64,000 nucleotides of DNA from Myxococcales bacterium 68-20 (lineage in GTDB: Bacteria > Myxococcota_A > Polyangia > Polyangiales > Polyangiaceae). The translations under genes were made by a program, and so were the position numbers. Below the pieces are notes generated by a model, which was given only the letters and a program-made list of their open reading frames with translations, did no database searches and had not been told where the DNA came from. Shown piece after piece: positions 1 to 9,885 of the stretch (its first letter is position 1; every line of letters starts with the position of its first letter). The DNA lies in assembly GCA_001899635.1 (NCBI GenBank), contig MKVQ01000048.1, positions 558,001-622,000 of the forward strand, written 5' to 3'.

Positions 1-1
1 G

Positions 2-1315
2 CTCATCAACGGCCACGATCACACCGACTACGCGTCGGCATCTCCGATCGTCCACGGGACCACGCGGTGGAACCATCGCCACGGCTGGCGCACGGGCGCG
101 GGCGGCGAGAAGGAAGTGAGGTCGCCGAGGCGCTCGGAGGACACCAAGGTGATCGCCGCTGCCGAGCTTCGCTTCGTCCTCGGCGGCGCCACGAGCGTGA
201 ACGGCTCCGGCGGCGTCCCGGGTCTCCTGCGAAACCTCGCCAACTACCAGGACAAGAGCCAGCTCGAAGGCCTCACCGGCCCGACGGTCTTCTTCGACAC
301 GTTCCCGCTCGGCGACTCGAACGGAACGATGATCACGAACGGCTGCAGCTACCCGTCGACCCGCTCGGCAGGCAGCGCGTTCGCCTCCGGCGCGATCTAC
401 TCGCCGCACATCTCCGAGGGGCTCAACGACGCCGCGCAGAACGAGTTCACCTGCCTCAAGTCGACGTTGATCCGCGAGAAGACCGCGATCATCCACGCCG
501 TCGGCCTCGACGCGAACGACGTCGACGTCATCGCGAAGGCGAAGGCGAAGGTCGTGTGGTCGCCGCGGACGAACATCGACCTCTACGGCAACACGGCGCC
601 GGTGACGCTCCTTAAGACGATGGGCGTCACCATCGCGCTCGGAACGGACTGGCTCGCGTCGGGCTCGATGAACGTGCTTCGCGAGCTCGCCTGCGCCGAC
701 TCGCTCAACGAGAAGTATTTCGACAAGGCTTTCGACGACAAGGCGCTCTTCGAGATGGCGACGACGAACGCCGCCGTCGCGCTCGGTATCGAGTCGCAGG
801 TGGGTTCGCTCGCGCCGGGGCTCCTCGCCGACATCACGATCTTCTCGGCGGCGGCGGGCAAGGACTACCGCGCCGTGATCGGCGCAGGCGTCGAGGACGT
901 GCTCCTCGTCCTGCGCGGAGGCAAGCCGCTCTACGGCGAGGCTTCGCTCGTCGATGCGCTTGGGACGGGCACGACCTGCGCGGCGCTCGATGTGTGCAAG
1001 ACCGAGAAGAAGGTCTGCGTCGACACGCCAGGCGTGACGCTCGCCGACATCCAGACCGCCGCCGCCTCGATCTACCCGCTCTTCTACTGCAAGGGCGAGA
1101 CGCCGAAGGACGAGCCGAGCTGCGTCCCCTACCGCGACACGTACCCGAACGGGACGTCGGCCACCGATCGTGACGGCGACGGCATCCCCGACGCGGACGA
1201 CAACTGCCCGTCGATCTTCAACCCGACCCGCGCGCTCGACGGCGCGAACCAGTCGGACGTCGACGGCGACGGCGTGGGCGACGCTTGCGACGCGAAGCCG
1301 CTCGTCGCGAACTGA
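2..1315 (+). CDS. Amidohydrolase-family protein, 5' end outside window
   Basis: The frame is open from base 2, so the N-terminus lies outside the window. The visible start reads LINGHDHTDYA, which fits the HxH metal-binding strand of amidohydrolases. Later pieces (IIHAVG, GTDW, and SLAPGLLADITIF near the end of the barrel) match the same fold, so it is probably a metal-dependent C-N hydrolase. The last ~100 residues are Cys-rich and carry two Asp-rich calcium-type repeats (DRDGDGIPDADDNCP and DVDGDGVGDACD), like thrombospondin type 3 repeats. This suggests a secreted or surface enzyme. The substrate cannot be told from sequence. Confidence 0.8.
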   Translation, partial: LINGHDHTDYASASPIVHGTTRWNHRHGWRTGAGGEKEVRSPRRSEDTKVIAAAELRFVLGGATSVNGSGGVPGLLRNLANYQDKSQLEGLTGPTVFFDTFPLGDSNGTMITNGCSYPSTRSAGSAFASGAIYSPHISEGLNDAAQNEFTCLKSTLIREKTAIIHAVGLDANDVDVIAKAKAKVVWSPRTNIDLYGNTAPVTLLKTMGVTIALGTDWLASGSMNVLRELACADSLNEKYFDKAFDDKALFEMATTNAAVALGIESQVGSLAPGLLADITIFSAAAGKDYRAVIGAGVEDVLLVLRGGKPLYGEASLVDALGTGTTCAALDVCKTEKKVCVDTPGVTLADIQTAAASIYPLFYCKGETPKDEPSCVPYRDTYPNGTSATDRDGDGIPDADDNCPSIFNPTRALDGANQSDVDGDGVGDACDAKPLVAN

Positions 1316-1440
1316 GGATCGACGAAGACGCCGACGCGCCTCGCTCGCGGCACGGAGCGTGGCATAGCAGGCGGGGGCCCCTCAGCCGGCTCGGACGATG
1401 TGTGGTACGAACGGTCCGGGGCTGAAAATGGAGGCTCGTT

Positions 1441-3018
1441 TTGAAGTTGTTTCGAGTGAATCTGCGTTCGCTCCTCGTCTTGCTGGTCGCCTGCGGTGAT
1501 TCAACTCCTCTGCAGACGCCGGATGCCGGCGAGCCCCTGGCGGACTCCGGCATCGAAAAGCCCGACGCGGGTGGCGAGACTCCGGACGCGGGCGGCGAAA
1601 CTCCGGACGCAGGCACCGAAACTCCCGATGCAGGTACCGAAACTCCCGATGCAGGTACCGGAACGCCCGACGCGGGCACGCCTCCCTCGGTGAACGTCAT
1701 CGACAACTGGGGCTTCGAAACGTGGCCCGGTGCGCTTCCGGAGAAGTGGCTCGGGAGCACGTCGAACTTCACCTCGACCAGCGTGGAGAAGGTGACGGCG
1801 GGCGCCTTCGAGGGAGTGAACGCGGTCCGGCTGACCAATCCGTCGACCACGCACAAGCGCTTCACCACCCAGGCGAAGTCGATGCCCGCGGGCCGCTACT
1901 CCTGCACCTTCCAGGCGCGAGGAACAGGTGAGGTTCGCAACGCCTTCTTCGGCAGCGACTACTCCACGTATTCGGCCTACACCCCGGTCGACAGCACGCA
2001 GTGGACGAAGCTGGCGTACGGCTTCAACCTCGCCAGCGACGTCTTCGACACGTTCGAGCTCATCTTCAGCGTCCGCAATACGAGTGGCGATCATCTGCTC
2101 ATCGACGACGTGCACTGCGTGCGGGCCGACGAGCCGTGTGACCAGGTCAGTTGCGAGGCGTGGGAGCGTTGCGTGAACGCCACCGCGACCTGCGAGCCGC
2201 TCGCCGGCCGGTGCAACGTCGACATGAACTGCAGCGAGTGGCAGGTCTGTGATGGGACCCACACGTGTGTCGTCGCCCAGAATCGCTGCGCCCGTCACGC
2301 GGATTGCGCGAACGCCCCAGGGACGCCGGTCTGCGATATCGCCACCCATCAGTGCGTTCCGGGCAACCCGTGCGCGGGCGTCACGTGCGGCAACCCGGCC
2401 ACGAGTTGCAATCCGACCACCGGCGTGTGCGAGCTGGCCGCGGGGGGATGCTTCACCACCTACGACTGCCGCGGGGAGCTGCCCGCGTGCGACTCGGCCA
2501 CCCGGCGCTGCGTTGCCGCCGACCACCCAGCGAACATCATCCGCAATGGTGGCTTCGAGTCCTGGAATACCCATTACATCCCGTACCAGGGGAATCACCT
2601 CATTCCAGACTACTGGTACGGCATCGACAATGGGCTCACCGACCCGGGCACGGAGATCAAGCCCACGCGCCTGGTGCGCTACACAAAGGCGGCGCACGGA
2701 GGCTCGTCGGCGCTCCAGTTCGTCGTGCCGATTCAGGTCGCGGAGCGATTCTCGCTGGAGAAGTTCAACGTCCCGGCCGGCAACTACTCCTGCTCGTACC
2801 GGGTGCGCGGCCACGGCACCATCCGCCATCGGAGCTATTCGAGCGCCGGCTGGAGCGTGCAGTCCGACTTCCTCGCCGTCGACAGTGACGAGTGGCAGCC
2901 GGTCTTCTTCCGATTCGCCGGCAACGTGCGCGACTGGCGCCTGTTCTTCTACGCGAGCCGCAGCGAGGCCGACCGCGACCACCTCCAGGTCGACGACGTC
3001 GTCTGCACGAAGGACTGA
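1441..3018 (+). CDS. Surface lipoprotein with PDAG linker and two carbohydrate-binding-like domains
   Basis: The start is a TTG preceded by GGAGG 6 nt upstream. The N-terminus MKLFRVNLRSLLVLLVACGD is a lipoprotein signal with Cys at about residue 18. A low-complexity linker of repeated G-x-ETPDAG units follows. Two related domains (about residues 85-230 and 365-525) both begin NWGFE or NGGFE, contain P-A-G-x-Y-S-C and end in a (I/V)DDV strand, as in carbohydrate-binding-module-like jelly rolls. They are separated by a Cys-rich segment (residues ~235-360). It is probably exported and anchored to the outer membrane, binding an unknown ligand. The domain assignment is by pattern only. Confidence 0.75.
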   Translation: MKLFRVNLRSLLVLLVACGDSTPLQTPDAGEPLADSGIEKPDAGGETPDAGGETPDAGTETPDAGTETPDAGTGTPDAGTPPSVNVIDNWGFETWPGALPEKWLGSTSNFTSTSVEKVTAGAFEGVNAVRLTNPSTTHKRFTTQAKSMPAGRYSCTFQARGTGEVRNAFFGSDYSTYSAYTPVDSTQWTKLAYGFNLASDVFDTFELIFSVRNTSGDHLLIDDVHCVRADEPCDQVSCEAWERCVNATATCEPLAGRCNVDMNCSEWQVCDGTHTCVVAQNRCARHADCANAPGTPVCDIATHQCVPGNPCAGVTCGNPATSCNPTTGVCELAAGGCFTTYDCRGELPACDSATRRCVAADHPANIIRNGGFESWNTHYIPYQGNHLIPDYWYGIDNGLTDPGTEIKPTRLVRYTKAAHGGSSALQFVVPIQVAERFSLEKFNVPAGNYSCSYRVRGHGTIRHRSYSSAGWSVQSDFLAVDSDEWQPVFFRFAGNVRDWRLFFYASRSEADRDHLQVDDVVCTKD

Positions 3019-3028
3019 GGTTCGGAGA

Positions 3029-3062
3029 GGCTGCAGCCCTGTCGAGGATCAGGGCTGCAGCC
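3029..3062 (+). terminator. Hairpin after the lipoprotein gene
   Basis: A perfect 13-bp inverted repeat, GGCTGCAGCCCTG / CAGGGCTGCAGCC, with an 8-nt loop begins 10 nt after the stop codon. No T-run follows, so this is a 3' hairpin that may or may not terminate transcription alone. Confidence 0.45.
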
Positions 3063-3148
3063 AGAAGACTGAATCCTGGTCCGCGGTCACATCCCTCTGG
3101 CAAGCCATCGTCGAGCTGTTCGTGGCCGGCTCGTTCGGTGCTGATTGA

Positions 3149-3505
3149 CGTGAGCCCGTCGCAACATCGAGCACAAACCACCTTTCCATCAAACGTCTCG
3201 TCGTCGAGCAGGACCGCCCGGGCAAGGGCATGTGCCATGCGCCGGGCTGTCACTGGTTCTTGCGCCAGCTCGTCGAACGCCACGACCTCGCCGAGCACTG
3301 GAACGCGATGCTTCGCGACGCGGCGAAGGCCGACCCGCGGCTCCAGGTCGTCTCGATCGACTCCGTCTTCTGCAAGGATACGAAGGTGCCGTGCGACGAC
3401 TCGTTCGGGGACGGCCTCGCGAGGCCGGACGGCGCTCATTTCTCCGCGACGGCAGCCCCCGTCGTCGCGCGCGCGCTGCTCGATCTCGTCGCGCGCACGC
3501 GATGA
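3149..3505 (+). pseudogene. C-terminal fragment of an SGNH-type hydrolase/acyltransferase
   Basis: The frame is open from 3149 after an in-frame TGA. It reads IKRLVVEQDRPG then CHWFLRQLVERHDLAEHWN and ends ARPDGAHFSATAAP. The D-x-x-H in DGAH is the Asp-His block of SGNH hydrolases, as found in the C-terminal domain of OafA-type acyltransferases. The Ser/Gly/Asn blocks and any membrane domain are missing, so this is a decayed 3' remnant. An internal ATG at 3230 could initiate a 91-aa peptide, but no ribosome site is visible. Confidence 0.45.
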
Positions 3506-3624
3506 CTGCTCGGGCGCGTGCGCAGGCGGAGATCGTCGAGGTGGCCCCGCGGTTTCGGGTCGTCACGCACCCCGTGGAGTCGGAGCGGGCAGCGCGAACG
3601 AAGTAGTCTTCGCTCGCTCGAAGG

Positions 3625-5541
3625 CTACGGCGCGAAGCCGCCGACCCCGCCGCCAGGCGGCACGAAGATGGCGTCCGGGTCGATGTCGACGCGGACATCG
3701 TCGACGAGGTAGCTCGTGGTGAGGCCGCCGCTCGCGCCGAAGCTCAGTTTGCTGTCGGTCGACGGGGTATAGATCCGACCGAAGCAGTAGGACGCCCACG
3801 TCGTCGGGAGCGCGAAGCTGACGTTCAGCACCTGGCTTCCGCCGCTGGTCACCGTCGCGACGCCGCTGGCGGCCGTCGACCCGAGCGCGCGAGCCTTGAA
3901 GCAGAGTCGCTGGGCTCGGTTCGGCAGGAAGAGGAGCTTCTGGGTCGAGGCTGCAATCGCCGTGGCCTTGCTGGGCCGAACCTGGAGCGCGAAGTCCGGT
4001 GGTGCGTTGATGTTGGTCGAGGTCACGCCGCGGGGGACGAAGTTCGCGGGCCCGAACGTGGTCGTCCAGCCCTCGCGCTCGTCGATCAGATCGAAGCCCT
4101 GCGTCGAGCCGTCCTCGATCAGCTGCACCTCGCTGATCGCGCCATTGAACGCGGCCGTGGTGCGAATCGCGAAGAAGGGGGCGGGATTGGCGTCCGTCTT
4201 GATGACAGCCGTCCGGAGGACGGTCGAGCCCGGCGCAGTCGCGAGCGCGGCGACCGACCAAGCAGGTTGATTCGAGCGCTCGAAGCCGACGCTGAGCGCG
4301 TACGCGCTTCCGGCGCTGTTGGTCCGGACGCGCACGCCGACCCGGTACCAAGTGTTCGGCTTCAGGTTCAGACTCCGGTGCCGGAGGACGAGCCCGCCAG
4401 CGACGAACTCGACCCGGGTCTCCTTTGTCTCGTACTCGAGGAATACGAAGCCGCGCTCCCAGAGCACGTTGCGACGGCGGCTGTCGAACCCGAGCCAGTA
4501 GGAGCTCCGCTGGTTCTCGCCTCGCTGGCGCTCGATGTCTTCCTGGACGTCGAAGACGCCGTTCACGCTCTTGTCGACCGATCCGACGTACCCGCTGAAG
4601 TTGTAGCTTCCGGCGGGGAAGTTCGACTCCTTGATGTTCTCGAGGTAGCCCGCCCCGGAGTAGGTGCCGGGAGCGAGCAGGCCCGAGTCGAGGTAGGTCC
4701 GCATCGACCACGCCCAGCGCGCGGCGCTCTCGGTGGTGTTCGCGAGCGTCGTCGGGCCAACGAGGATCCGGTGCGTGTTCACGTCGACGTTGCTCGACCC
4801 GCTCGCGCCGGGCTGCGCCCAGGTATCCATCTTGATGCCGACCGGCGTACCGGCGGGGCCGCCGAGAACACCGCTCCACATGCTGGCGTTCGTCTGCACG
4901 ACCTTGCCCCTCGAGTAGAGCGGGACGCCGAGGTTGCCGGTGCTCCCATTGAGGACCGCGTTCCACCAGATGGAGTAGACGTCATCACCAACGGCCGGCG
5001 CTCGTGTCTCGAAGTCGAGGTAGCCGTACTTGTCGCCCGGGTTGACGCCCGTCGCGCTCGGGTCGCAGTAGAGCACCGCGAGGTCGTGACGGGGCCAGCC
5101 GTGAATCAGGCGACGGCACTGGAACGTCTCGATGTTCCGCTCCGTCTCGTTGGCACGGAAGGTCATGAACGTGAGCGTGCCGGTCTGAAACACCGCGGCC
5201 TCGGCGGGCCCGCAGTGCGCTGCGGTCAGCACGGTGTTCGGACCGATCATCGTTGCGGAGCAGCCGCCCCAAGCCGGGGAGGCAAACGCGACGCGGGCGA
5301 TCTTCGGATCGCCGTAGTAGCGAAACGCGTATTCGACCTTGCCCGGCAGCTCCGCTGCGACGGGCTGCGCGACGCGCCCAAGCTCCTCGCCCGGATCGGC
5401 TCGTTCCTCGGCGACCGTCGGCACGCTGCAGCCGGCGGCGATGGCTACGAGCGCGACGGCGCACCCGGCGGGAGCGACACGCCGGCTCCTCGGAGAGCGG
5501 TGGTCAGCGAGCGGCGTGGAGCGGCGTTCGTTGCGGTACAT
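3625..5541 (-). CDS. Secreted trypsin-like serine protease lipoprotein
   Basis: The start at 5541 is set by GGGAGGAA just upstream; longer in-frame starts lack this. The protein is 638 aa. Residues ~25-38 form a lipoprotein signal ending IAAGC. The S1-family triad is visible: His109 in LTAAHC, Asp153 in RHDLAVLYC and Ser247 in QPGASGSS. The ~350 residues after the protease domain hold two jelly-roll-like segments (EGWTTTFGPANF and VDDVRVDID near the end), resembling carbohydrate-binding modules. It probably acts outside the cell or on its surface. The substrate is unknown. The gene is single and runs opposite to the upstream lipoprotein gene. Confidence 0.8.
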   Translation of the reverse strand: MYRNERRSTPLADHRSPRSRRVAPAGCAVALVAIAAGCSVPTVAEERADPGEELGRVAQPVAAELPGKVEYAFRYYGDPKIARVAFASPAWGGCSATMIGPNTVLTAAHCGPAEAAVFQTGTLTFMTFRANETERNIETFQCRRLIHGWPRHDLAVLYCDPSATGVNPGDKYGYLDFETRAPAVGDDVYSIWWNAVLNGSTGNLGVPLYSRGKVVQTNASMWSGVLGGPAGTPVGIKMDTWAQPGASGSSNVDVNTHRILVGPTTLANTTESAARWAWSMRTYLDSGLLAPGTYSGAGYLENIKESNFPAGSYNFSGYVGSVDKSVNGVFDVQEDIERQRGENQRSSYWLGFDSRRRNVLWERGFVFLEYETKETRVEFVAGGLVLRHRSLNLKPNTWYRVGVRVRTNSAGSAYALSVGFERSNQPAWSVAALATAPGSTVLRTAVIKTDANPAPFFAIRTTAAFNGAISEVQLIEDGSTQGFDLIDEREGWTTTFGPANFVPRGVTSTNINAPPDFALQVRPSKATAIAASTQKLLFLPNRAQRLCFKARALGSTAASGVATVTSGGSQVLNVSFALPTTWASYCFGRIYTPSTDSKLSFGASGGLTTSYLVDDVRVDIDPDAIFVPPGGGVGGFAP

Positions 5542-5885
5542 GGAGTTCCTCCCAGATGGCTTCGCGGCGTCGACGTCGCACCCCCATGGCGCTGCGTCCT
5601 CTGTTGCGAGCCTCGACCCGAAGCAGGCCCGCTTGGCTGGACTCCGGGTCGGCCCACGTCGCGGCACGGCGCGAAGCGGCGCCGGCTGCGCACGAGTCGA
5701 ATCGAGGCGCTACAAACTCATCCATCAGCGGCGGGCTGGCAAGCCCACCCATCTGGTCAATTGGATGACGGAGCGTGTCTCTCGACGTGGCGCGGACACC
5801 ACGAAATACGCGCTACGCCGCTCGCCGCCTGCCCTGGCACGAGGTCAGCGCGCTCTCGGATCGTCTCGCCCGCTCCGCGTGCTCG
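5542..5885. other. Intergenic gap between two minus-strand genes
   Basis: This is 344 bp upstream of the trypsin-like protease and after the Prc stop. The only supported element is the strong ribosome site of the protease next to 5541. No conserved reading frame or repeat was recognised. Confidence 0.5.
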
Positions 5886-8129
5886 TCAGTGGACCTTCTT
5901 CATGTCCGCGAGGACTCGCGTGGCTTCGTCGACCCAGAGGTCGCGCGCGAGGGTGTCCTTCCACTTGTCGAGGCGCTTTTGCGTGCGCGCATCCGTTGCC
6001 GGCGCGCTCTGCGCCGAGAGCGCTGCGACCGCCATCACGGGCTTCGGCTCGTGCTTCTTCGGATCGAGCGCGTCGAGCTCCGCCTTCATGCGCTTGTACT
6101 CGGCCTGCCAGGCGTCGCGCGCGAGCGGCCTCTGCGATTGGTCTTTGCGCGCCTCCATCAGCTTGGCGAACTTCGTGACGGTGGCGAGATCGGCATTGGC
6201 GCTCGTGCGGGCAGAGCTCGCGGCTGCGAGGTCGGCCGTCTTCCAGGTGTGAGGCACCTTCGCGAACGGCACCGGCGCGATCGTCGACCATGGAATCGCG
6301 TGGAACAGCGTGCGCTCGCCGGACTCGACGAACGACGTCGGATCGGGCAGGAGGACATCGGGCACGACGCCTTTCAGCTGCGTGGAGCCGCCGCTCACGC
6401 GGAAGTATCCCTGGATCGTGATCTTGTAGAGACCGAGCGGATCGGCCTGCAGCCGCTGCTGCCGGACGTTGCGATCGAGATCGATCACGGCCTGCACGGT
6501 GCCTTTGCCGTGCGTCGCGCTCGACCCGACGATCACGGCGCGCTCGTAGTCCTGGAGCGCCCCCGCCACGATCTCCGCTGCCGACGCACAGAAGCGGTCG
6601 ACGAGAACGACGACCGGTCCGTCGAAGGCGACGGACGTGTCCGTGTCGTGCAGGACCTCGACGTTACCTTTGGCGTCCTTCGTCTGCACGACGGGCCCTT
6701 CCTTGATGAAGAGCCCGGTGATGTCACGCGCGTGCGTGAGAAGCCCGCCGCCATTGCCGCGGAGGTCGAAGACGAGCGACTTGACACCCTTCTTCGTGAG
6801 CTGCGTCAGGATCGTGCGCATGTCATCGGTCGCGTTCCGCTCGCCCGGCCTCTTCGCCTTGCCACCCTCGCCGTAAAAGGCTGGAAGATGCACGTAACCG
6901 ACATCACCGTTCGTCTTCGTCTTCAGGATCGCGCCCCGCGCGTAGGTCGCTTCGATGCGGATCACGTCGCGCGTGATGGAGATGGCCTTGATGCTCCCAT
7001 CCGGCTTCTTCACCGTGAGGACGACGACCGTCCCCTTCGGCCCCCGAATCATGCTCACGACCTGGTCGATCGGCATGTCCGTCACGTCGACCGGAGCTTT
7101 GCCGTCCTGCGTGACGGCCTGGATCAGGTCCCCGATCTCGAGCTTGCCTTGTTGCCACGCGGCGCCGCCGGGAACGAGGTCGTGCACGAGGACATAGTGG
7201 TCCTGCTCGCGCAGCGTGGCGCCGATTCCCTCGAGGCGGCCGGTCATCGCGATATCGAAGTTCGCTTCGTCGGCCGGAGGCAGATAGTTGGTATGCGGGT
7301 CGAAGGCGGCATTCATCGCGTTGATGAACGCCTGCGCCGGTTCGAGCTTGTCGACGGTGCCACGCCGCAGAAACTGCGTGGCGAACTGCTCGGCGACCTC
7401 CTTTTGCACCTTGTCGCGACGTCCCTCGAACGTCGCCGGGATTTCACCAAGCGCCTTCTCGGCCGCCGCATCGCGCTTCGCATCGTCGGGGTCGGCCGAC
7501 TTGTCCTCCGGCTTCGGATGGGCACGCCGCTCGAGCGTCTCCTCGAGCTGCTGGATTCGCTCCAGGGCCTGGAGCTTGAGCACACCGCGCCAGCGCGCCG
7601 CGAGCTCCTCCTCCGTCTTGCAGAACGCACGCTTCTTCGGATCGGTCTCGATCGACTCGTTCGCGGTGAAATCGAGCGGCGTCGCGAGCGTCCGCGCGAT
7701 GACATCCGCGACGACGCGGCGCCGATTCGCGAGAAGCGCGACGCCCTTCCGTCCGAGCACGAGATCGCCGGCGCGGAGCTGGTCGTCCATCTCCGTCTCG
7801 AAGCGTGCGAGCTTCTGCACGTCGCTCTCGAGCAGAAACAGCTTCCCGCTGTCGATCTGCTCGATGAAACGCTTGAACGCCTCCTTCGAGACCGCATCGT
7901 CGATCGACCGTGCGAGCACGTGCTCGAGCGAGAGAAGCGAGCCGGCGGCGCTGGCGATGAGAGGCTCGCGCGGATCACGCGGGGACTCAGGGAGCTCCCC
8001 ATCGGCGGCGGACGCGGAGGCGCTCGGCGAGGGGGCAGAGGGAGGGGAAGCCCTTCCGTCGACCTTGTCCGCGGTGCGTGGCGAGCTGCACGAGAGCACG
8101 AGCGCAAAGAGAAGGAACGACCGGCGCAT
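5886..8129 (-). CDS. prc: Tail-specific (C-terminal processing) protease, S41 family
   Basis: The protein is 747 aa, close to the size of E. coli Prc (about 680 aa). It has a lipoprotein-like signal (LFALVLSCSS) and a Ser/Ala/Pro linker. The middle reads as a PDZ domain (LEGIGATLREQDHYVLVHDL through GDLIQAV). The S41 core follows: the strand SLVFDLRGNGGG, the nucleophile Ser in DRFCASAAEIVAGALQDY and the general-base Lys in HGKGTVQ. These match the Ser/Lys dyad of Prc. It is expected to trim or degrade periplasmic substrates from the C-terminus, possibly acting on cell-envelope proteins. No adaptor gene lies beside it. Confidence 0.92.
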   Translation of the reverse strand: MRRSFLLFALVLSCSSPRTADKVDGRASPPSAPSPSASASAADGELPESPRDPREPLIASAAGSLLSLEHVLARSIDDAVSKEAFKRFIEQIDSGKLFLLESDVQKLARFETEMDDQLRAGDLVLGRKGVALLANRRRVVADVIARTLATPLDFTANESIETDPKKRAFCKTEEELAARWRGVLKLQALERIQQLEETLERRAHPKPEDKSADPDDAKRDAAAEKALGEIPATFEGRRDKVQKEVAEQFATQFLRRGTVDKLEPAQAFINAMNAAFDPHTNYLPPADEANFDIAMTGRLEGIGATLREQDHYVLVHDLVPGGAAWQQGKLEIGDLIQAVTQDGKAPVDVTDMPIDQVVSMIRGPKGTVVVLTVKKPDGSIKAISITRDVIRIEATYARGAILKTKTNGDVGYVHLPAFYGEGGKAKRPGERNATDDMRTILTQLTKKGVKSLVFDLRGNGGGLLTHARDITGLFIKEGPVVQTKDAKGNVEVLHDTDTSVAFDGPVVVLVDRFCASAAEIVAGALQDYERAVIVGSSATHGKGTVQAVIDLDRNVRQQRLQADPLGLYKITIQGYFRVSGGSTQLKGVVPDVLLPDPTSFVESGERTLFHAIPWSTIAPVPFAKVPHTWKTADLAAASSARTSANADLATVTKFAKLMEARKDQSQRPLARDAWQAEYKRMKAELDALDPKKHEPKPVMAVAALSAQSAPATDARTQKRLDKWKDTLARDLWVDEATRVLADMKKVH

Positions 8130-8486
8130 CCGCAGAAGGTATCACGCGTTCGCTGCGTGACCCCGCGTCGCTCGCTGTGAGCTTCTGCTGCTGCGACCAT
8201 GGTGCGAGCCCCATCCGGAGCTCGTGGGATCTACGAGAAGCTCGTCCTCTCCGAACACGGCAGAGCTCGATAGGACGCGACGACCGACGAGCGATGTGGG
8301 TTCGACGCGCCAGACGGCGAGTGGTTGAGCTCGTCGGGAGCGCTGCGCGTTCGGACCGCGCCAAATCCGGCTCGTCTTCAGCACGAGAGATGGGCGCGCG
8401 ATCCCGACGATGTTACGGAGAGGGCCGCGTACTCGCTCGCGTCGGCCATCGCGGCGGCGCCGATGCGTCGCCAAAGGAGTCGGACC
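8130..8486. other. Divergent intergenic region
   Basis: These 357 bp lie between the divergent prc-like gene and the small lipoprotein gene, so both promoters should be here. No clear -35/-10 pair or palindrome stood out. The only firm signal is AAAGGAG at 8473-8479, the ribosome site of the plus-strand gene. Confidence 0.4.
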
Positions 8487-9119
8487 ATGCGCAATCACCT
8501 CGTCGTCGTGCTGCTCTCTTCGCTGGGTCTCTTCGCCTGCGGGGGCGCGAAGCAGAACGCGAAGGACGAAGCGAACTCGTGGGGCAACTTCACAGGGAAG
8601 TACTCGTCGGCGCCTGCGCCACGCGAGAGGTCGGAGAGCGCCGAAGCTTCGAAGAAGGAGGCCGAGCCGAAGGCCGACGAAGAGGCGACCCCGACCGGGG
8701 AAGCGGCGACCCCGACCGGGGAAGCGGCGACCCCGACCGGGGCAGCGGCGACCGCGCCGAAGAAGGCTTCGCAGGCCATGGTGAACGGTAAGTCGGTCTC
8801 TTCGATCAGCGTCGAGGCGTTGACGGAGGCATCGACGAACGCGTTGAAGTCCGCGTTGGTCTCGAACGGCATCATCACCGGTCCGAAGTACGAGCTCGTG
8901 CAGGTGGAGCTCAAGACGGCGACGGTGCAGATCATCCGGCCAGCGCAGAAGCCCGCGCCCAGCGGTCTGGCGGTCCCGTCGCCGAAGGCGAAGTACGCGG
9001 AGCTCGAGCCGAACGACGCCGGCTGGTACGACGAAGAGGCCGACGTCCTCGTCATCGTCAACGGGGCGAAGAAGCCCGCCGCGCAGAAGGCGCTCAGCGC
9101 GATCGTCACAACCCCGTGA
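8487..9119 (+). CDS. Small lipoprotein with 7-residue tandem repeats
   Basis: The protein is 210 aa. ATG 8487 is chosen because AAAGGAG sits 7 nt upstream and the N-terminus from here is a clean lipoprotein signal (LLSSLGLFAC, Cys18). A longer in-frame ATG exists but would bury the signal. A charged linker holds three tandem TPTGEAA-type units, then a ~110-aa conserved-looking domain ends YDEEADVLVIVNGAKKPAAQ. No family was recognised. It is probably attached to the inner face of the outer membrane. Confidence 0.75.
   Translation: MRNHLVVVLLSSLGLFACGGAKQNAKDEANSWGNFTGKYSSAPAPRERSESAEASKKEAEPKADEEATPTGEAATPTGEAATPTGAAATAPKKASQAMVNGKSVSSISVEALTEASTNALKSALVSNGIITGPKYELVQVELKTATVQIIRPAQKPAPSGLAVPSPKAKYAELEPNDAGWYDEEADVLVIVNGAKKPAAQKALSAIVTTP
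8685..8747 (+). repeat. Three 21-bp in-frame tandem repeats
   Basis: The unit begins gcgaccccgaccgggg and starts at 8685, 8706 and 8727. Each contains CCCC-GACC-GGGG, a short self-complementary stem. The repeats are in frame and encode the Thr-Pro-rich linker of the lipoprotein, so copy number could vary by slippage without a frameshift. Confidence 0.85.
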
Positions 9120-9276
9120 CGAGGACGGCGCAGCCCTCCTGAAGGCCCCCGACATCGATCAGGCAGCCTCACTATCTAGATCTAGCCGAGTGAGCTGATT
9201 CAGCTCGGGCCGCGTCGCTCCGGCGTTGGCCCACGCTGCGGGGGGGGAACACGCCCCAGGAGCGGGGCGGCGGCCG

Positions 9277-9744
9277 TCAGTCGTCGGTGGCGCCGTCGAC
9301 GAACGTCTCGAACCGCTCGCCGCCGGTCAGCTCGAGGAGCGCGCGGGCCGCGGCGATCTCGAGGCGCGCGCCCGAGCCCCAGCGCATGTAGAGGCGCACG
9401 GCGGCGGCGCCGTCGAGCAGCGCGGCCGGCGGGATCTCTTCGCCCTCGGAGACTCCCTCGCCCTCGATCGCCGCCGAGGCCGGCGAGACGAAGGCGTAGT
9501 CGACTGCGTCACCCTGCGCCGCCAGTCGCCACGGCCCCTCGAACGCGACCGCCTCGACGCCGCTCAGCGTCAGCGTCGCGCCGTGGGACCAGACGCCGAA
9601 CAAGCCCGGTGACTCGGCGCGGTACGCGCAGAGATGCGAGAAGCGGAGGACCGCGGACGAGTCCTCGAGCACGGTGAACGACGCCACGACGGCGTCGTGG
9701 AGCTCGAGGAAGTCGGGGCGGTCTTTGGCGGTCGGGGTCGGCAT
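9277..9744 (-). CDS. Conserved hypothetical protein, 155 aa
   Basis: ATG 9744 is preceded by GGGGGAG 6 nt upstream, so it is preferred to the in-frame start at 9831. The protein begins MPTPTAKDRPDFLELHDAVV and reads as a compact soluble beta-rich domain (SFTVLEDSSAVLRFSHLCAY, GATLTLSGVEAVAFEG). There is no signal peptide or membrane segment. No family was recognised. It is convergent with the lipoprotein gene upstream and lies downstream of the delta-60 gene on the same strand, but 141 bp away, so probably not in one operon. Confidence 0.65.
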   Translation of the reverse strand: MPTPTAKDRPDFLELHDAVVASFTVLEDSSAVLRFSHLCAYRAESPGLFGVWSHGATLTLSGVEAVAFEGPWRLAAQGDAVDYAFVSPASAAIEGEGVSEGEEIPPAALLDGAAAVRLYMRWGSGARLEIAAARALLELTGGERFETFVDGATDD

Positions 9745-9885
9745 GACGGCTCCCCCTTCTACCCCAGGTCGATCGGCTTGGAGGCCGGCAAGATCGGCGC
9801 GTCCGCCGCCTGCGCTCTCGTCGCCGGGCAAGCGAGCGGCTTCGGCGCCTCAACGGGGCTTGGAATTGGAAGGGGAAAGCAGCCG